DNA from: Hyphomicrobiaceae bacterium UBA4118
GTDB lineage: Bacteria; Pseudomonadota; Alphaproteobacteria; Rhizobiales; Methyloligellaceae
Reading direction: 5' to 3'
DNA: 13,341 nt
Assembly: GCA_002383105.1 (NCBI GenBank)
Contig: DFXC01000021.1
Location: 1,890-15,230, forward strand
The notes beneath the pieces were generated by a model. It was not told where the DNA came from, searched no databases, and worked only from the letters and a program-made list of their open reading frames with translations. The position numbers and the translations under genes were made by a program. Positions 1-8,161 of the stretch are shown here, piece after piece (the stretch's first letter is position 1; every line of letters starts with the position of its first letter).

Positions 1-536
1 AAGGGATTGTCGACACCTTTGCGCTCGATGGTGAGCGTGATCGGCGCGTTCACCGGCCCGCGCATCTTTTCGACGGCTTCTTCGAGCGTGAGGCCCTGGA
101 TCGGCTTCTTATCCAGCGCGGTGATCAGATCGCCACTGAGGAGCCCGGCCTTTGAGGCTGGCGTATCCTCGATGGCGGAGACGACTTTGACCACGCCGTT
201 CTCCATCGTCACCTCGATGCCGAGGCCGCCGAACTCGCCGCGGGTCTGCACCTGCATGTCGCGGAATTCTTGCGCGTTCAGATAAGAGGAATGCGGGTCG
301 AGCGCCATCAACATGCCGTTGATCGCCGATTCGATCAGCTTGGCGTCGTCGGGCTTCTCGACATAGTTGGAACGAACGCTCTCCAGCACCTCACCGAAGA
401 GATTGAGCTCCTGATAGATTTCCGAGTTGGGCGACTGTGCGGTCTCGCTGCGCGCCCGGCCCACCATCATCGAGCCGACGGCCAGCAGGGCCAGAATCAA
501 AAGCGTCAACACCGCAGAGCGGGATTTTTGCATCAT
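1..536 (-). CDS. ctpA: S41-family carboxyl-terminal processing protease, N-terminal part (cut by window edge)
   Basis: The minus-strand frame gives the first 178 residues of a periplasmic C-terminal processing protease (peptidase family S41); the rest, including the catalytic Ser/Lys core, lies beyond the left edge. Residues about 8-27 form a hydrophobic signal peptide or membrane anchor. A helical segment follows (ELNLFGEVLESVRSNYVEKP, about 43-62), then ALDPHSSYL at 78-86, typical of the family. A PDZ domain occupies about 98-175 (GEFGGLGIEV, then AGLLSGDLI). Such enzymes cut proteins near their C-terminus in the envelope; the PDZ domain binds the substrate tail. I chose the ATG at 536 because GAAAGG (543-548) sits 6 nt upstream; the next ATG, at 533, is the alternative. 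The family call is firm; the specific substrate cannot be told. Confidence 0.93.
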   Translation of the reverse strand, partial: MMQKSRSAVLTLLILALLAVGSMMVGRARSETAQSPNSEIYQELNLFGEVLESVRSNYVEKPDDAKLIESAINGMLMALDPHSSYLNAQEFRDMQVQTRGEFGGLGIEVTMENGVVKVVSAIEDTPASKAGLLSGDLITALDKKPIQGLTLEEAVEKMRGPVNAPITLTIERKGVDNP

Positions 537-759
537 CCATGACCTTTCGGAACCTCGACCCCGAGGTCCCAGATTTCAGCCCTGGCGACCAGCGATCGCG
601 CCAAGAAGCTACTCCTATGGAACGGCGCGTTGGTGCGACACGCTGTCATCGGCTTTGATGCCCAGCATAGCTCCGGCGCCGGGTGCTGACCAGCCACGGC
701 CGCCGCCAGCGTTCCCGCAAGCCATGGTTCCGTTAATGGATTGCTGTTGTGGAGGAAAT
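537..759. other. tRNA-Gly to ctpA spacer, no gene recognised
   Basis: I see no convincing gene, intrinsic terminator or repeat in these roughly 220 bases, apart from the ctpA ribosome-binding site at 543-548 (minus strand). Frames that stay open here on either strand run through the tRNA or lack recognisable protein features. Confidence 0.6.
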
Positions 760-834
760 TGGAGCGGGCGAAGGGATTCGAACCCTCGACCCTAACCTTG
801 GCAAGGTTATGCTCTACCCCTGAGCTACACCCGC
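760..834 (-). tRNA. tRNA-Gly (anticodon GCC)
   Basis: Read on the minus strand, the cloverleaf is complete. The acceptor arm GCGGGTG pairs with CGCCCGC (one G-U). The D-arm begins TAGCTCAGGGGTAGAGC. The anticodon stem TAACC/GGTTA encloses the loop TTGCCAA, with anticodon GCC at plus-strand 800-802. The T-arm carries GGTTCGAATCC. The discriminator is T at 763, and CCA is encoded at 762-760. It reads GGC and GGU glycine codons. It lies about 220 bp upstream of the ctpA start on the same strand. I saw no repeated 3' end nearby that would mark an integration site. Confidence 0.97.
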
Positions 835-1004
835 ACTCCAAACCCGTCGGTCGCGCTGCAAATGTCTTCGTCTTAGGCGCTTCCATTGGCCGTTTCGGGT
901 TGTAGTTGATCGCTGTTCCGATGTCTACAAGAGCCCTTTCCCAAGTAGCTAGGACGCCGGCGGCCACGTATCAAGGCCGATCCGAGAGCGCTTGCGAGAC
1001 ACCG

Positions 1005-1496
1005 ATGGCAGCCGACCGAAAGACCTTGTTTGCCCGCCTCGACGAGCTCGGCATCCGAACGACCACCGTGGAGCACGCGCCGATGTTCACGGTTGAGCAG
1101 TCGGCTTCCTTGCGCGAGAGCCTGCCTGGCGCCCACACCAAGAACCTGTTCCTCGTCGACAAAGAGGGCCGCATGGTCCTGGTGGTGGCCAAGGACGACA
1201 CCAGGGTCGACCTCAAGTCGCTCGCCAACCGGCTTGGGCTCGGACGCTTCAGCTTCAGCAAGGCGGAGCTGCTCGAGGCCGTGCTCGGCGTCCCGCCAGG
1301 CTCGGTGACGCCGTTTGGCCTCATCAACGCGACGGCAAACCCGGTCATCGTGGTGGTCGATGCCGCGCTCATGGATTTTGCCGAGGTCAATTGCCATCCG
1401 CTCGAGAACAGCGCCACGACCAGGCTCTTAACCCACGACCTCATCGCCTTCATCAAGGCATGCGGGCATGCGCCCATGGTTCTGCCACTCGGCTGA
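1005..1496 (+). CDS. Prolyl-tRNA editing-domain protein (YbaK/ProX, PrdX-like deacylase)
   Basis: This 163-residue protein is a stand-alone YbaK/aa-tRNA-deacylase domain, the family that hydrolyses mischarged Pro-tRNAs (usually Ala-tRNA-Pro) in trans. Visible hallmarks are VEHAPMFTVEQS (about 22-33), GAHTKNLFLVDK with Lys46 at the position of the conserved catalytic-site lysine of YbaK-like enzymes, the glycine-rich segment GVPPGSVTPFGLIN (95-108), and NCHPLENSATTRL near the C-terminus. The frame is open from an ATG at 906, but homologous proteins begin near 'M-x-x-x-R-x-x-LFARLDELGI', so I use the ATG at 1005. Its ribosome-binding site is weak. The gene is divergent from tRNA-Gly and 124 bp upstream of the thioredoxin gene, so it may be a separate unit. 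Substrate preference among mischarged tRNAs cannot be read from the sequence. Confidence 0.9.
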   Translation: MAADRKTLFARLDELGIRTTTVEHAPMFTVEQSASLRESLPGAHTKNLFLVDKEGRMVLVVAKDDTRVDLKSLANRLGLGRFSFSKAELLEAVLGVPPGSVTPFGLINATANPVIVVVDAALMDFAEVNCHPLENSATTRLLTHDLIAFIKACGHAPMVLPLG

Positions 1497-1620
1497 GCCC
1501 GCCTCCCCTCGCCTCCCGACAGGTTGCCAAACGCCGCGCGGCGGGCCATCTTCCGGGGCGAATGGCGGAACTTGGCCTTGGCGAGAGTTGGCTCTAGGGT
1601 CCCTACCGGGCAAAGGAAGC

Positions 1621-2538
1621 ATGAGCGTAGATACCCCAATCCTTAGCAAGGGCGGCGCTGGCGGAGCGAACGCCGACCTCATCAAGGACAGCACCACTAA
1701 GGACTTCATGCGCGACGTCATCGAGGCCTCGCGCGAGGTGCCGGTACTGGTCGATTTCTGGGCGCCGTGGTGCAGTCCCTGCAAGCAGCTCACGCCGATC
1801 CTGGAAAGGACCGTGCGCGCGGCAAAGGGCGCGGTCAGGCTGGTCAAGCTCAATATCGACGATCACCCGCAGATCCCGGGTCAAATGGGTGTGCAATCGA
1901 TCCCTGCGGTGTTCGCCTTCCAGGACGGCAAGCCCGTCGACGGCTTCATGGGGGCGCTGCCTGAATCCCGCGTGGCGGACTTCATCGCGCGGCTGATCGG
2001 CGACAGCGCCGGCGATATCGCCGCCGATCTCGAAGCCGCAGAGGCAGCGCTTGCCGCCGGAGACCTCAACACCGCGGCTCAGACGTTCGGAGAAGTGCTG
2101 CAAAAGGACCGTGAGAACGCGCAGAGCCTTGCCGGGCTCGCCAAGTGCTACATCAAGACCGGCGACCTTGCCCGGGCCGAGCAGACCTTGGCGCTCGTGC
2201 CGCCAGCCAAGGCCGACAGCGCGCCCGTAGCCAGCGCGCGGGCTGCGCTCGAGCTTGCGCGCAAGGCGCCGAGCACCGGAGACATCGAGGGCTTGCGCGC
2301 CAAGCTCGCCGCCAATCCGCAAGACGCGCAAAGCCGCTTCGACCTCGCGCTCGCGCTGAATGCCAAGGGCGACCGCAACGGCGCGTTGGAGGAGTTGCTC
2401 GCCCTCGTCGCCAAGAATCGGAGCTGGGACGACGACGCGGCGCGGAAGCAGCTTCTGCAACTATTCGATGCCTGGGGCGTTGGCGACCCCGCGACGATTG
2501 CGGGGCGCCAAAGGCTCTCCTCACTCCTATTCGCGTGA
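1621..2538 (+). CDS. cnoX: Thioredoxin-TPR chaperedoxin (CnoX/YbbN family)
   Basis: The 305-residue product has an N-terminal thioredoxin domain (about 22-130) with the active site WCSPC (Cys51, Cys54) and the cis-proline in QSIPAV (Pro95). It is followed by helical TPR-like repeats (about 140-300) such as AEAALAAGDLNTAAQTFGEV and ALNAKGDRNGALEELL. This is the architecture of CnoX, which holds unfolding or oxidised proteins and hands them to GroEL and DnaK; the cytosol is the expected location. E. coli CnoX has lost one active-site cysteine, whereas alphaproteobacterial versions such as that of Caulobacter keep CxxC, as here. AAAGGAAG at 1611-1618 just before the ATG fixes the start and excludes an in-frame extension from 1468. 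It leads a compact three-gene unit: the next gene begins 19 bp after its stop. Confidence 0.92.
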   Translation: MSVDTPILSKGGAGGANADLIKDSTTKDFMRDVIEASREVPVLVDFWAPWCSPCKQLTPILERTVRAAKGAVRLVKLNIDDHPQIPGQMGVQSIPAVFAFQDGKPVDGFMGALPESRVADFIARLIGDSAGDIAADLEAAEAALAAGDLNTAAQTFGEVLQKDRENAQSLAGLAKCYIKTGDLARAEQTLALVPPAKADSAPVASARAALELARKAPSTGDIEGLRAKLAANPQDAQSRFDLALALNAKGDRNGALEELLALVAKNRSWDDDAARKQLLQLFDAWGVGDPATIAGRQRLSSLLFA

Positions 2539-2543
2539 CAGCC

Positions 2544-2549
2544 AAGGAG
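2544..2549 (+). promoter_or_regulatory. Strong Shine-Dalgarno that sets a TTG start
   Basis: AAGGAG lies 8 nt before TTG (2558) and 14 nt before GTG (2564), with no in-frame ATG nearby. It decides the start of the Lon-domain gene. Confidence 0.7.
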
Positions 2550-2557
2550 CGTATCTC

Positions 2558-3241
2558 TTGGGGGTGACCGACCGCTATCGCAACGCCGCCGACCTGCCCA
2601 AGGCGCTGCCGCTGTTCCCTTTGCGTGGCGCCATTCTCCTGCCGCGCGCCTCGCTCACGCTCACCGTGTTCGAGCCGCGCTATCTTGCGCTCGTGGACCA
2701 CGCTCTGGCCGGCAACCGCCTGATCGGCGTGGTGCAGCCGGCGCCCGAGGCTGGACCCGGCGAATCGCCTCCCGGAAAGAGCTTTCCCCTGCGGCGGGTG
2801 GGCTGCGCGGGACGGATCTCCTCCTTCACGGAGAGCGACGACGGCAGGGTGGTCATCTCGCTTGCCGGCGTCGCGCGCTTTCTCATTGTGCGCGATATCG
2901 ACGGAGAGGAGCCGTTCCGGATGTGTCAGGTGGATTTCGCGCCCTATGCCGAGGACTTCGTCGGCGGCTGCGGCGAGGACGACGTCGACCGCCCGCGCCT
3001 CATCGCCACGCTCAGAAGCTATCTCATCGCCAACAATCTCAATGCCGACTGGGAGCGCATCAACAGCGCGAGCAACGAGCGGCTGGTGAATACGCTGTCG
3101 ATCCTGAGCCCTTACGGCCCTGAGGAAAAGCAGGCGCTGCTCGAGGCGCCGGACTTGCGGGCGCGCGCCGAGGCGCTGGTGGCGCTCGCCGAGATGGAAC
3201 TTGCGGCAACCGACGACGGCTCGGGGACATCGCTGCAATGA
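2558..3241 (+). CDS. Stand-alone Lon N-terminal (substrate-binding) domain protein
   Basis: This 227-residue cytosolic protein is a LON substrate-binding (Lon-N/PUA-like) domain without the AAA+ and protease parts. The opening [20 protein letters not shown], then [14 protein letters not shown], and RVGCAGRI followed by GVARF are characteristic. A helical tail (about 150-227) includes [20 protein letters not shown]. The family is widespread, but its biochemical role is not established; binding of unfolded or damaged protein is inferred from the Lon domain. I chose the TTG at 2558 because a full AAGGAG (2544-2549) lies 8 nt upstream. The GTG at 2564 is 14 nt from it, and the ATG at 2360 would lie deep inside cnoX. 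The gene lies between cnoX and the Trm112-like gene, all probably co-transcribed, which suggests a proteostasis link. Confidence 0.9.
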   Translation: MGVTDRYRNAADLPKALPLFPLRGAILLPRASLTLTVFEPRYLALVDHALAGNRLIGVVQPAPEAGPGESPPGKSFPLRRVGCAGRISSFTESDDGRVVISLAGVARFLIVRDIDGEEPFRMCQVDFAPYAEDFVGGCGEDDVDRPRLIATLRSYLIANNLNADWERINSASNERLVNTLSILSPYGPEEKQALLEAPDLRARAEALVALAEMELAATDDGSGTSLQ

Positions 3242-3257
3242 CGACGGAGAACTCAAA

Positions 3258-3464
3258 GTGACCAACGCGCCCGAGCGCAGCGGCGAACGCCGCCTCGATC
3301 CGAAGCTGCTCGAGATCCTGGTCTGTCCGCTGACCAAGACCTCGCTCGACTACGATGCCGAGCGCCAGGAGCTGATCAGCCGCGCCGCGGGCCTGGCCTA
3401 CCCGATCCGCGATGGCATCCCGATCATGTTGCCTGAGGAAGCGCGCAAGCTCGACGCGGGCTAG
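3258..3464 (+). CDS. Trm112-like small protein (UPF0434 type)
   Basis: The 68-residue product matches the bacterial Trm112/UPF0434 family: [20 protein letters not shown], then [20 protein letters not shown]. Eukaryotic and archaeal Trm112 is an activating partner of methyltransferases and carries a zinc site. This copy has a single cysteine (in LVCPLT), so a four-cysteine zinc site is absent, as I recall for other alphaproteobacterial members. The GTG at 3258 has GGAG (3246-3249) 8 nt upstream, and 16 bp separate it from the Lon-domain stop. An upstream in-frame ATG at 3201 lies inside the previous gene and is not preferred. The stop is only 10 bp from the end of the convergent minus-strand gene. 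The cellular role is unknown; a methyltransferase partner is only a family-based guess. Confidence 0.88.
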   Translation: MTNAPERSGERRLDPKLLEILVCPLTKTSLDYDAERQELISRAAGLAYPIRDGIPIMLPEEARKLDAG

Positions 3465-3474
3465 AGATCGCGGG

Positions 3475-3942
3475 TCACAGAGTGATGAGCGCGGTGCCGA
3501 ACACTACGACGGCAACTTGCAGCGCCAGCGCCACGCCCTGCAAGGTCAGGAGCCTGCGGGCGCCCGACACCCGTGGCTCGACCTCTCGCCCCGCCTTGGC
3601 CTTGGACAGCAAGCCAAGCTCGAGCAGCGCTGCGTCGAGCTTGCCGAGATCGAGCGCGCCCCGCTCCTCGTCGCCAGCGAGCCAATGGAACAGCGCGGCG
3701 TCGAAGCCGGTGCGGAGCGCAAGGTAAGTCTCCATCAGCCCCGCCAAGGCGACCAGCAGCAATCCGGCGGTCAGCAGGGCGCCGAACTCGACGCCAAGCC
3801 CGGCGACGAGGCCGATCAGAGCGGCGATGGTAAGCGGGCGGGACAGACGGTCGATGACTTCGCCCTGGTCGAGCAGGCCGGCGGCGGCGGCGAGCAGATA
3901 GCGGGGCTCGGGCTCTCCGGTCGCGGCTGGTTTGAGGTTCAT
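3475..3942 (-). CDS. Small inner-membrane protein of unknown function, coupled to the UbiH-type gene
   Basis: I do not recognise this 155-residue protein. Two adjacent hydrophobic segments (about 37-51 and 53-72) and a C-terminal one (about 131-154) suggest three membrane helices. A more polar middle part (about 75-130) contains ETYLALRTGFDAALFHWLAG and a helix LDAALLELGLL, then a basic run GARRLL just before the last helix. The start at 3942 is the first ATG; AGGA (about 3954-3957) lies roughly 11 nt upstream, a loose fit. It begins 21 bp after the stop of the flavin hydroxylase gene on the same strand, so the two are very likely one transcript, which hints at a membrane quinone-related role without proving it. 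Codon use looks like that of its neighbours. Confidence 0.75.
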   Translation of the reverse strand: MNLKPAATGEPEPRYLLAAAAGLLDQGEVIDRLSRPLTIAALIGLVAGLGVEFGALLTAGLLLVALAGLMETYLALRTGFDAALFHWLAGDEERGALDLGKLDAALLELGLLSKAKAGREVEPRVSGARRLLTLQGVALALQVAVVVFGTALITL

Positions 3943-3963
3943 GACGCTGGTCTTCCTATGGTT

Positions 3964-5199
3964 CTACAGCCTTTCGCCTCTCAGCAAACGCGGCACGTTC
4001 CCGGTGGCGCCGGCGGCCTCGCGCACGAGGAAGCGCTTCAACCCGGGGACCCTCTCGACCAGCCCGAGCCCGAGATCGCGCAGCGCCCTGAGCGGGGTGC
4101 TGTCGTTGGAGAAGAGGCGGTTTAGCCCGTCCATCACCACGGCCGAGAAAGCGCTGTCGAATCGCCGCCAGCGCTCATATCGCTCCAGGCTCGGCGCCGC
4201 GCCGATATCGAGCCCAAGGCGCGCGGATTCGACGATGATCTCGGTAAGGGCCGCCACGTCGCGCATGCCGATATTGAGGCCTTGGCCGGCGAGCGGGTGC
4301 ACCACGTGGGCCGCTTCGCCGACCAGGGCCAGCCGGTCGGCGACGAAGGCGCGCGCGATCTGAAGATCGAGCGGAAAGGATTGGCGCGGACCGGCGAGCG
4401 TGATCTCGCCGAGCCGATGGCCGAAGCGCTTGCCGAGCTCGGCCGCGAAGTCTGCCTCGCTTGCGGCCATGATCGTCTCGCCTTGCGCCGCACTTTCCGT
4501 CCACACGATGGAGGAGCGGTTGCCTTTCAGCGGCAAGATGGCGAAGGGCCCCGCGGGCAGGAAATGCTGCACGGCTCTCCCATGGTGGGGCTTTGCATGC
4601 GCCACGGTGGTGACGATGCCGAGTTGCGGATAGGACCAGCCCACGCATTTGATCCCCGCGCGCTCCCTCAGCCGCGAGCGCTTGCCGTCAGCCGCGACCA
4701 AGAGGCGCGCTTCGATGGCGCCCCCGCTGCCGAGCCTCAACGCGATGCCAAACCCATCAGAGCTGTAATCGGCGACGGTGTTGGGAGCATAGACGTCGAT
4801 GGCTTTCTCATCAGCGACCGCGGCAGCAAGCACGCGGGCAAGGTCGCCGGCCTCGACCATATAGGCGCCCGGCTCGCCGGTCTTGAACTCATCATCGAAG
4901 CCGAGGAAATAGGGGCGCAGAACCGCGTTCAACGGACTGTCGGTGATCTCGATCGACTCTATGGCCTGAGCGTTGGACGCAAGTGCCGGCCACAGCTCGA
5001 GCACGGCGAGCAGGCTCTTGCTCGCGGCAGAGAGCGCCAGGGCGCGGGCATCCCGAGGAGCTTCGGCTTGCGGCGCCTCGGCGTCGATGAGCGCGATGCG
5101 GAAGCCTTTCGGCGCGAGCCAGGCAAGCGCAAGCGCAAGCGTGCGCCCGGCGAACCCGCCGCCGGCAATTGCCACGTCGTAGCGCCTGTCGCTCTGCAT
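3964..5199 (-). CDS. UbiH/UbiF/Coq6-family FAD-dependent hydroxylase
   Basis: The 411-residue product is a class A flavoprotein monooxygenase of the ubiquinone-biosynthesis branch. It shows the N-terminal dinucleotide motif AGGGFAGRTLALAL (Gly13-Gly18), a central LLVAADGKRSRLRERAGI (about 167-183) corresponding to the DG motif, and the FAD/ribose motif LVGEAAHVVHPLAGQGLN (292-309), with Glu in place of the commoner Asp in GDAAH. These enzymes hydroxylate the aromatic ring of ubiquinone precursors using O2 and NAD(P)H at the inner membrane. Which ring carbon is attacked cannot be decided from sequence, because alphaproteobacteria use several paralogues. I chose the ATG at 5199 because the Rossmann strand begins 7 residues later and AGGGAAGG lies just upstream; the frame stays open to 5355 without family similarity. 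It is divergent from tesB and followed closely by the small membrane protein gene. Confidence 0.92.
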   Translation of the reverse strand: MQSDRRYDVAIAGGGFAGRTLALALAWLAPKGFRIALIDAEAPQAEAPRDARALALSAASKSLLAVLELWPALASNAQAIESIEITDSPLNAVLRPYFLGFDDEFKTGEPGAYMVEAGDLARVLAAAVADEKAIDVYAPNTVADYSSDGFGIALRLGSGGAIEARLLVAADGKRSRLRERAGIKCVGWSYPQLGIVTTVAHAKPHHGRAVQHFLPAGPFAILPLKGNRSSIVWTESAAQGETIMAASEADFAAELGKRFGHRLGEITLAGPRQSFPLDLQIARAFVADRLALVGEAAHVVHPLAGQGLNIGMRDVAALTEIIVESARLGLDIGAAPSLERYERWRRFDSAFSAVVMDGLNRLFSNDSTPLRALRDLGLGLVERVPGLKRFLVREAAGATGNVPRLLRGERL

Positions 5200-5360
5200 T
5201 CCTTCCCTATAGGGGAGGGTGGCGAGCAAAGCCACTTGTGGCAACGCCACCCATGGCAAAGCGAGCCTGGCTGCGGCTTTCTGGGCAAAGCGCGTTCCGC
5301 TCAGGCGGCGAAACTGGTAAAGGGCGCGCGAGCCGTCCTGCCCACGAAAGGTCACGCTCC
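5200..5360. promoter_or_regulatory. Divergent ubiH-type/tesB intergenic region with nested GTGGC arms
   Basis: This 161-bp region must hold the promoters of both divergent genes. Within 36 bp lie four alternating arms: GGGTGGC (5217-5223), GCCAC (5231-5235), GTGGC (5238-5242) and GCCACCC (5246-5252). The outer pair and the inner pairs are mutually alternative. A perfect palindrome, CCCTATAGGG (5205-5214), overlaps the hydroxylase ribosome-binding site. An operator is possible, but no regulator can be named. Confidence 0.4.
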
Positions 5361-6224
5361 ATGAGCCGCGCTCTCGATCAGCTTCTCTCCATCCTCGACA
5401 TCGAAACGCTGGAGCAGAATCTGTTCCGCGGGCTGAGCCCGCAGGTCGGCTGGCAGCGGGTGTTCGGCGGGCAGGTGATCGGGCAAGCGCTAGTGGCGGC
5501 TCACCGCACCGTCGAGGGGCGCCTGGCGCATTCGCTCCATGCTTATTTCCTGCGCGCGGGCGATCCCGCCGTGCCCATCATCTACGAGGTCGATCGCATT
5601 CGCGACGGAGGCAGCTTCTCGACGCGCCGGGTGGTCGCCATCCAGCACGGCCAGGCGATCTTCTCCATGGCCGCCTCCTTCCACAAAAAGGAGGAGGGGC
5701 TCCACCACCAAGTGAAGATGCCCGAGGTGCCGCCACCGGAATCGCTGCCGAGCGAGGCGGAGCTCAAGGAGTGTCTCATCGATCGCCTGCCCGAGCCGGT
5801 CAAAGCCTATTGGCAGCGTGAGCGGCCGATCGAGATCCGGCCCGTCGACCTGTCCCGCTACCTTTCGCCCGAGAACCGCGCCCCCTCTCAGCAGGTCTGG
5901 ATCAGGGCCACGGGCAGCATCGGGGACGACCCCAGCCTGCACCAATGCGTGCTCGCCTATGCCTCGGACTTCACCCTTCTCGACACGGCCCTGATCGCCC
6001 ATGGCCGCTTCATCCTCGACCCCACGCTGATGCTGGCGAGCCTCGACCACGCCATCTGGTTTCATCGGAGCTTCAGGGCCGACGAATGGCTGCTTTATGC
6101 CCAGGACAGTCCAAGCTCCGGGGCCGGCCGGGCCTTCTGCCGCGGGACTCTTTTCACCCGGGAAGGCGAGCTTGTGGCCTCGACGGCGCAGGAAGGGCTC
6201 GTAAGGGAGCGGAACTCGCGCTGA
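5361..6224 (+). CDS. tesB: Acyl-CoA thioesterase II (TesB)
   Basis: The 287-residue product has the double hot-dog fold signature of thioesterase II and the same length as E. coli TesB (286). It hydrolyses acyl-CoA to free fatty acid and CoA in the cytosol. The N-terminal half carries NLFRG and RVFGGQVIGQALVAA; the C-terminal half carries LAYASDFTLLDTAL, LASLDHAIWFHRSF and STAQEGLVR. By alignment from memory with the E. coli catalytic residues Asp204, Thr228 and Gln278, the equivalents here are Asp203, Ser227 and Gln277, so Ser replaces Thr and the hydroxyl is kept. The ATG at 5361 begins exactly where family members begin; GAAAGG (5346-5351) lies 9 nt upstream, and the in-frame extension from 5169 overlaps the divergent gene. 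A 228-bp regulated spacer separates it from glnK, so they are probably independent transcripts. Confidence 0.95.
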   Translation: MSRALDQLLSILDIETLEQNLFRGLSPQVGWQRVFGGQVIGQALVAAHRTVEGRLAHSLHAYFLRAGDPAVPIIYEVDRIRDGGSFSTRRVVAIQHGQAIFSMAASFHKKEEGLHHQVKMPEVPPPESLPSEAELKECLIDRLPEPVKAYWQRERPIEIRPVDLSRYLSPENRAPSQQVWIRATGSIGDDPSLHQCVLAYASDFTLLDTALIAHGRFILDPTLMLASLDHAIWFHRSFRADEWLLYAQDSPSSGAGRAFCRGTLFTREGELVASTAQEGLVRERNSR

Positions 6225-6791
<567 letters not shown>

Positions 6792-6805
6792 AGGGGAGGA
6801 AGAAG

Positions 6806-8161
6806 ATGACCCTGATGAAATATCTTTTCGCCGCGGTCGCAGCGATCGTTGTGCTGTGTCTCGCTCATTTTGATCCGGCCTTGGCACAAGATGCCGCCGC
6901 CGGGACACCGGCTACTCCACCGCCCTCACCGATCAATACCGGCGACACGGCCTGGATGCTGACATCGACGGCGCTCGTGCTGATGATGACCATCCCCGGC
7001 CTTGCCCTGTTCTACGGCGGCATGGTGCGCAAGAAGAACGTGCTTGCCACCATTGGGCAGGCGTTCGGGGCGACCTGCATCATCACGGTGCTGTGGATGG
7101 TCATCGGCTATTCGATCGCTTTCACGACCAATGACAGCGAATCGCTCAACAAGTGGATCGGCGGCTTCAAATATTTCATGCTGAAGCCGATGACCATCGA
7201 TGCGGTGAGCCCGCTCGCGGGGACGATTCCTGAATCGGTTTACATGTGTTTCCAGATGACCTTCGCCATCATCACTCCCGCGCTGATTGCCGGGTCGCTC
7301 GCGGACCGCATGAAGTTCTCCGCTTTCATGGTGTTCATGGGTGCTTGGCTGGTCTTGGTCTATTCCCCGATCGCGCATTGGGTTTGGGGGGGTGGCTGGC
7401 TCGGTCAGATGGGAGCGCTCGACTATGCAGGCGGAACCGTTGTGCATTTGAACGCCGGAACCGCGGGCCTCGTCGTCGCCCTTGTGCTTGGCCCGCGCTA
7501 CGGGCTCGGCAAGGAAAACATGGCCCCGTACAACCTCGTCTACAGCGTAATCGGCGCCTCGTTGCTGTGGGTCGGCTGGTTCGGGTTCAACGCGGGTTCG
7601 GCCGTCACTGCCAACGTCAATGCCGGCATGGCCATGGCCGCGACCCAGATCGCCACAGCTGCTGCGGCGCTTTCTTGGATGGTCTGCGAATGGATCATCG
7701 CCAAGAAGCCCAGCATTCTCGGCATCGTCTCAGGCGCGGTGGCGGGCCTCGTTGCCATCACGCCGGCATCGGGCTTCGTCAATCCGACCGGCGCGCTGAT
7801 CATCGGCATTGCCGCCGGCGCCGTTTGCTACTTCGCGGCGGTGCACGTCAAGAAGATGCTCGGCTATGACGACGCGCTCGATGCCTTCGGCGTGCACGCC
7901 GTAGGTGGCGCGCTTGGCGCCATGATGACCGGCATGTTTGCCTCGAGTGCCATCAACTCGGTCGGCAAAGGCTGGCTGATCGACGGCAACGGCCACCAGA
8001 TGCTGATCCAGTTCTATGACGTCGCCGGCACGTTCGTGTACTGCGCCATCATGACTTTCATCATCCTCAAGGTGATCGACATCTTCATCGGCTTGAGAGT
8101 CCCGCAGGCGGTGGAAGTCGAAGGCCTCGACATCAACCTGCACGGAGAGGTGGTGCAGTGA
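6806..8161 (+). CDS. amtB: Ammonium transporter AmtB
   Basis: The 451-residue product is an Amt/Rh-family ammonium channel of the inner membrane, expected to form trimers with 11 membrane helices after a cleaved signal peptide (residues 1-27, ending ALA before Gln28). Key residues are present: GLALFYGGMVRKKN (65-78), a phenylalanine gate in CFQMTFA, Asp207 in LDYAGG, the twin pore histidines His214 (VVHLNAG) and His364 (FGVHAVGG), and WFGFNAGSA (258-266). The tail after the last helix (about 430-451) is the GlnK-docking region. A GGGGAGGA ribosome-binding site (6793-6800) lies 5 nt before the ATG. Co-transcription with glnK from the sigma-54 promoter is expected. Its stop is followed by an unusual structured 3' UTR that carries a small-RNA-like hairpin and a terminator. 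Confidence 0.97.
   Translation: MTLMKYLFAAVAAIVVLCLAHFDPALAQDAAAGTPATPPPSPINTGDTAWMLTSTALVLMMTIPGLALFYGGMVRKKNVLATIGQAFGATCIITVLWMVIGYSIAFTTNDSESLNKWIGGFKYFMLKPMTIDAVSPLAGTIPESVYMCFQMTFAIITPALIAGSLADRMKFSAFMVFMGAWLVLVYSPIAHWVWGGGWLGQMGALDYAGGTVVHLNAGTAGLVVALVLGPRYGLGKENMAPYNLVYSVIGASLLWVGWFGFNAGSAVTANVNAGMAMAATQIATAAAALSWMVCEWIIAKKPSILGIVSGAVAGLVAITPASGFVNPTGALIIGIAAGAVCYFAAVHVKKMLGYDDALDAFGVHAVGGALGAMMTGMFASSAINSVGKGWLIDGNGHQMLIQFYDVAGTFVYCAIMTFIILKVIDIFIGLRVPQAVEVEGLDINLHGEVVQ

Noticed and set aside
760..834. tRNA-Gly as an integration site for a mobile element
   Set aside because: No integrase gene and no second copy of the tRNA 3' end seen in the window.
533..967. 144-codon minus-strand frame across the tRNA-Gly
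   Set aside because: It reads through a perfect tRNA gene and shows no protein family features.
2153..3337. 394-codon minus-strand frame opposite cnoX and the Lon-domain gene
   Set aside because: It spans two well-supported plus-strand genes and gives an Arg/Ser-rich low-complexity translation.
4282..5364. 360-codon plus-strand frame opposite the UbiH-type gene
   Set aside because: The minus-strand product has conserved FAD motifs in the right order; the plus frame has none.
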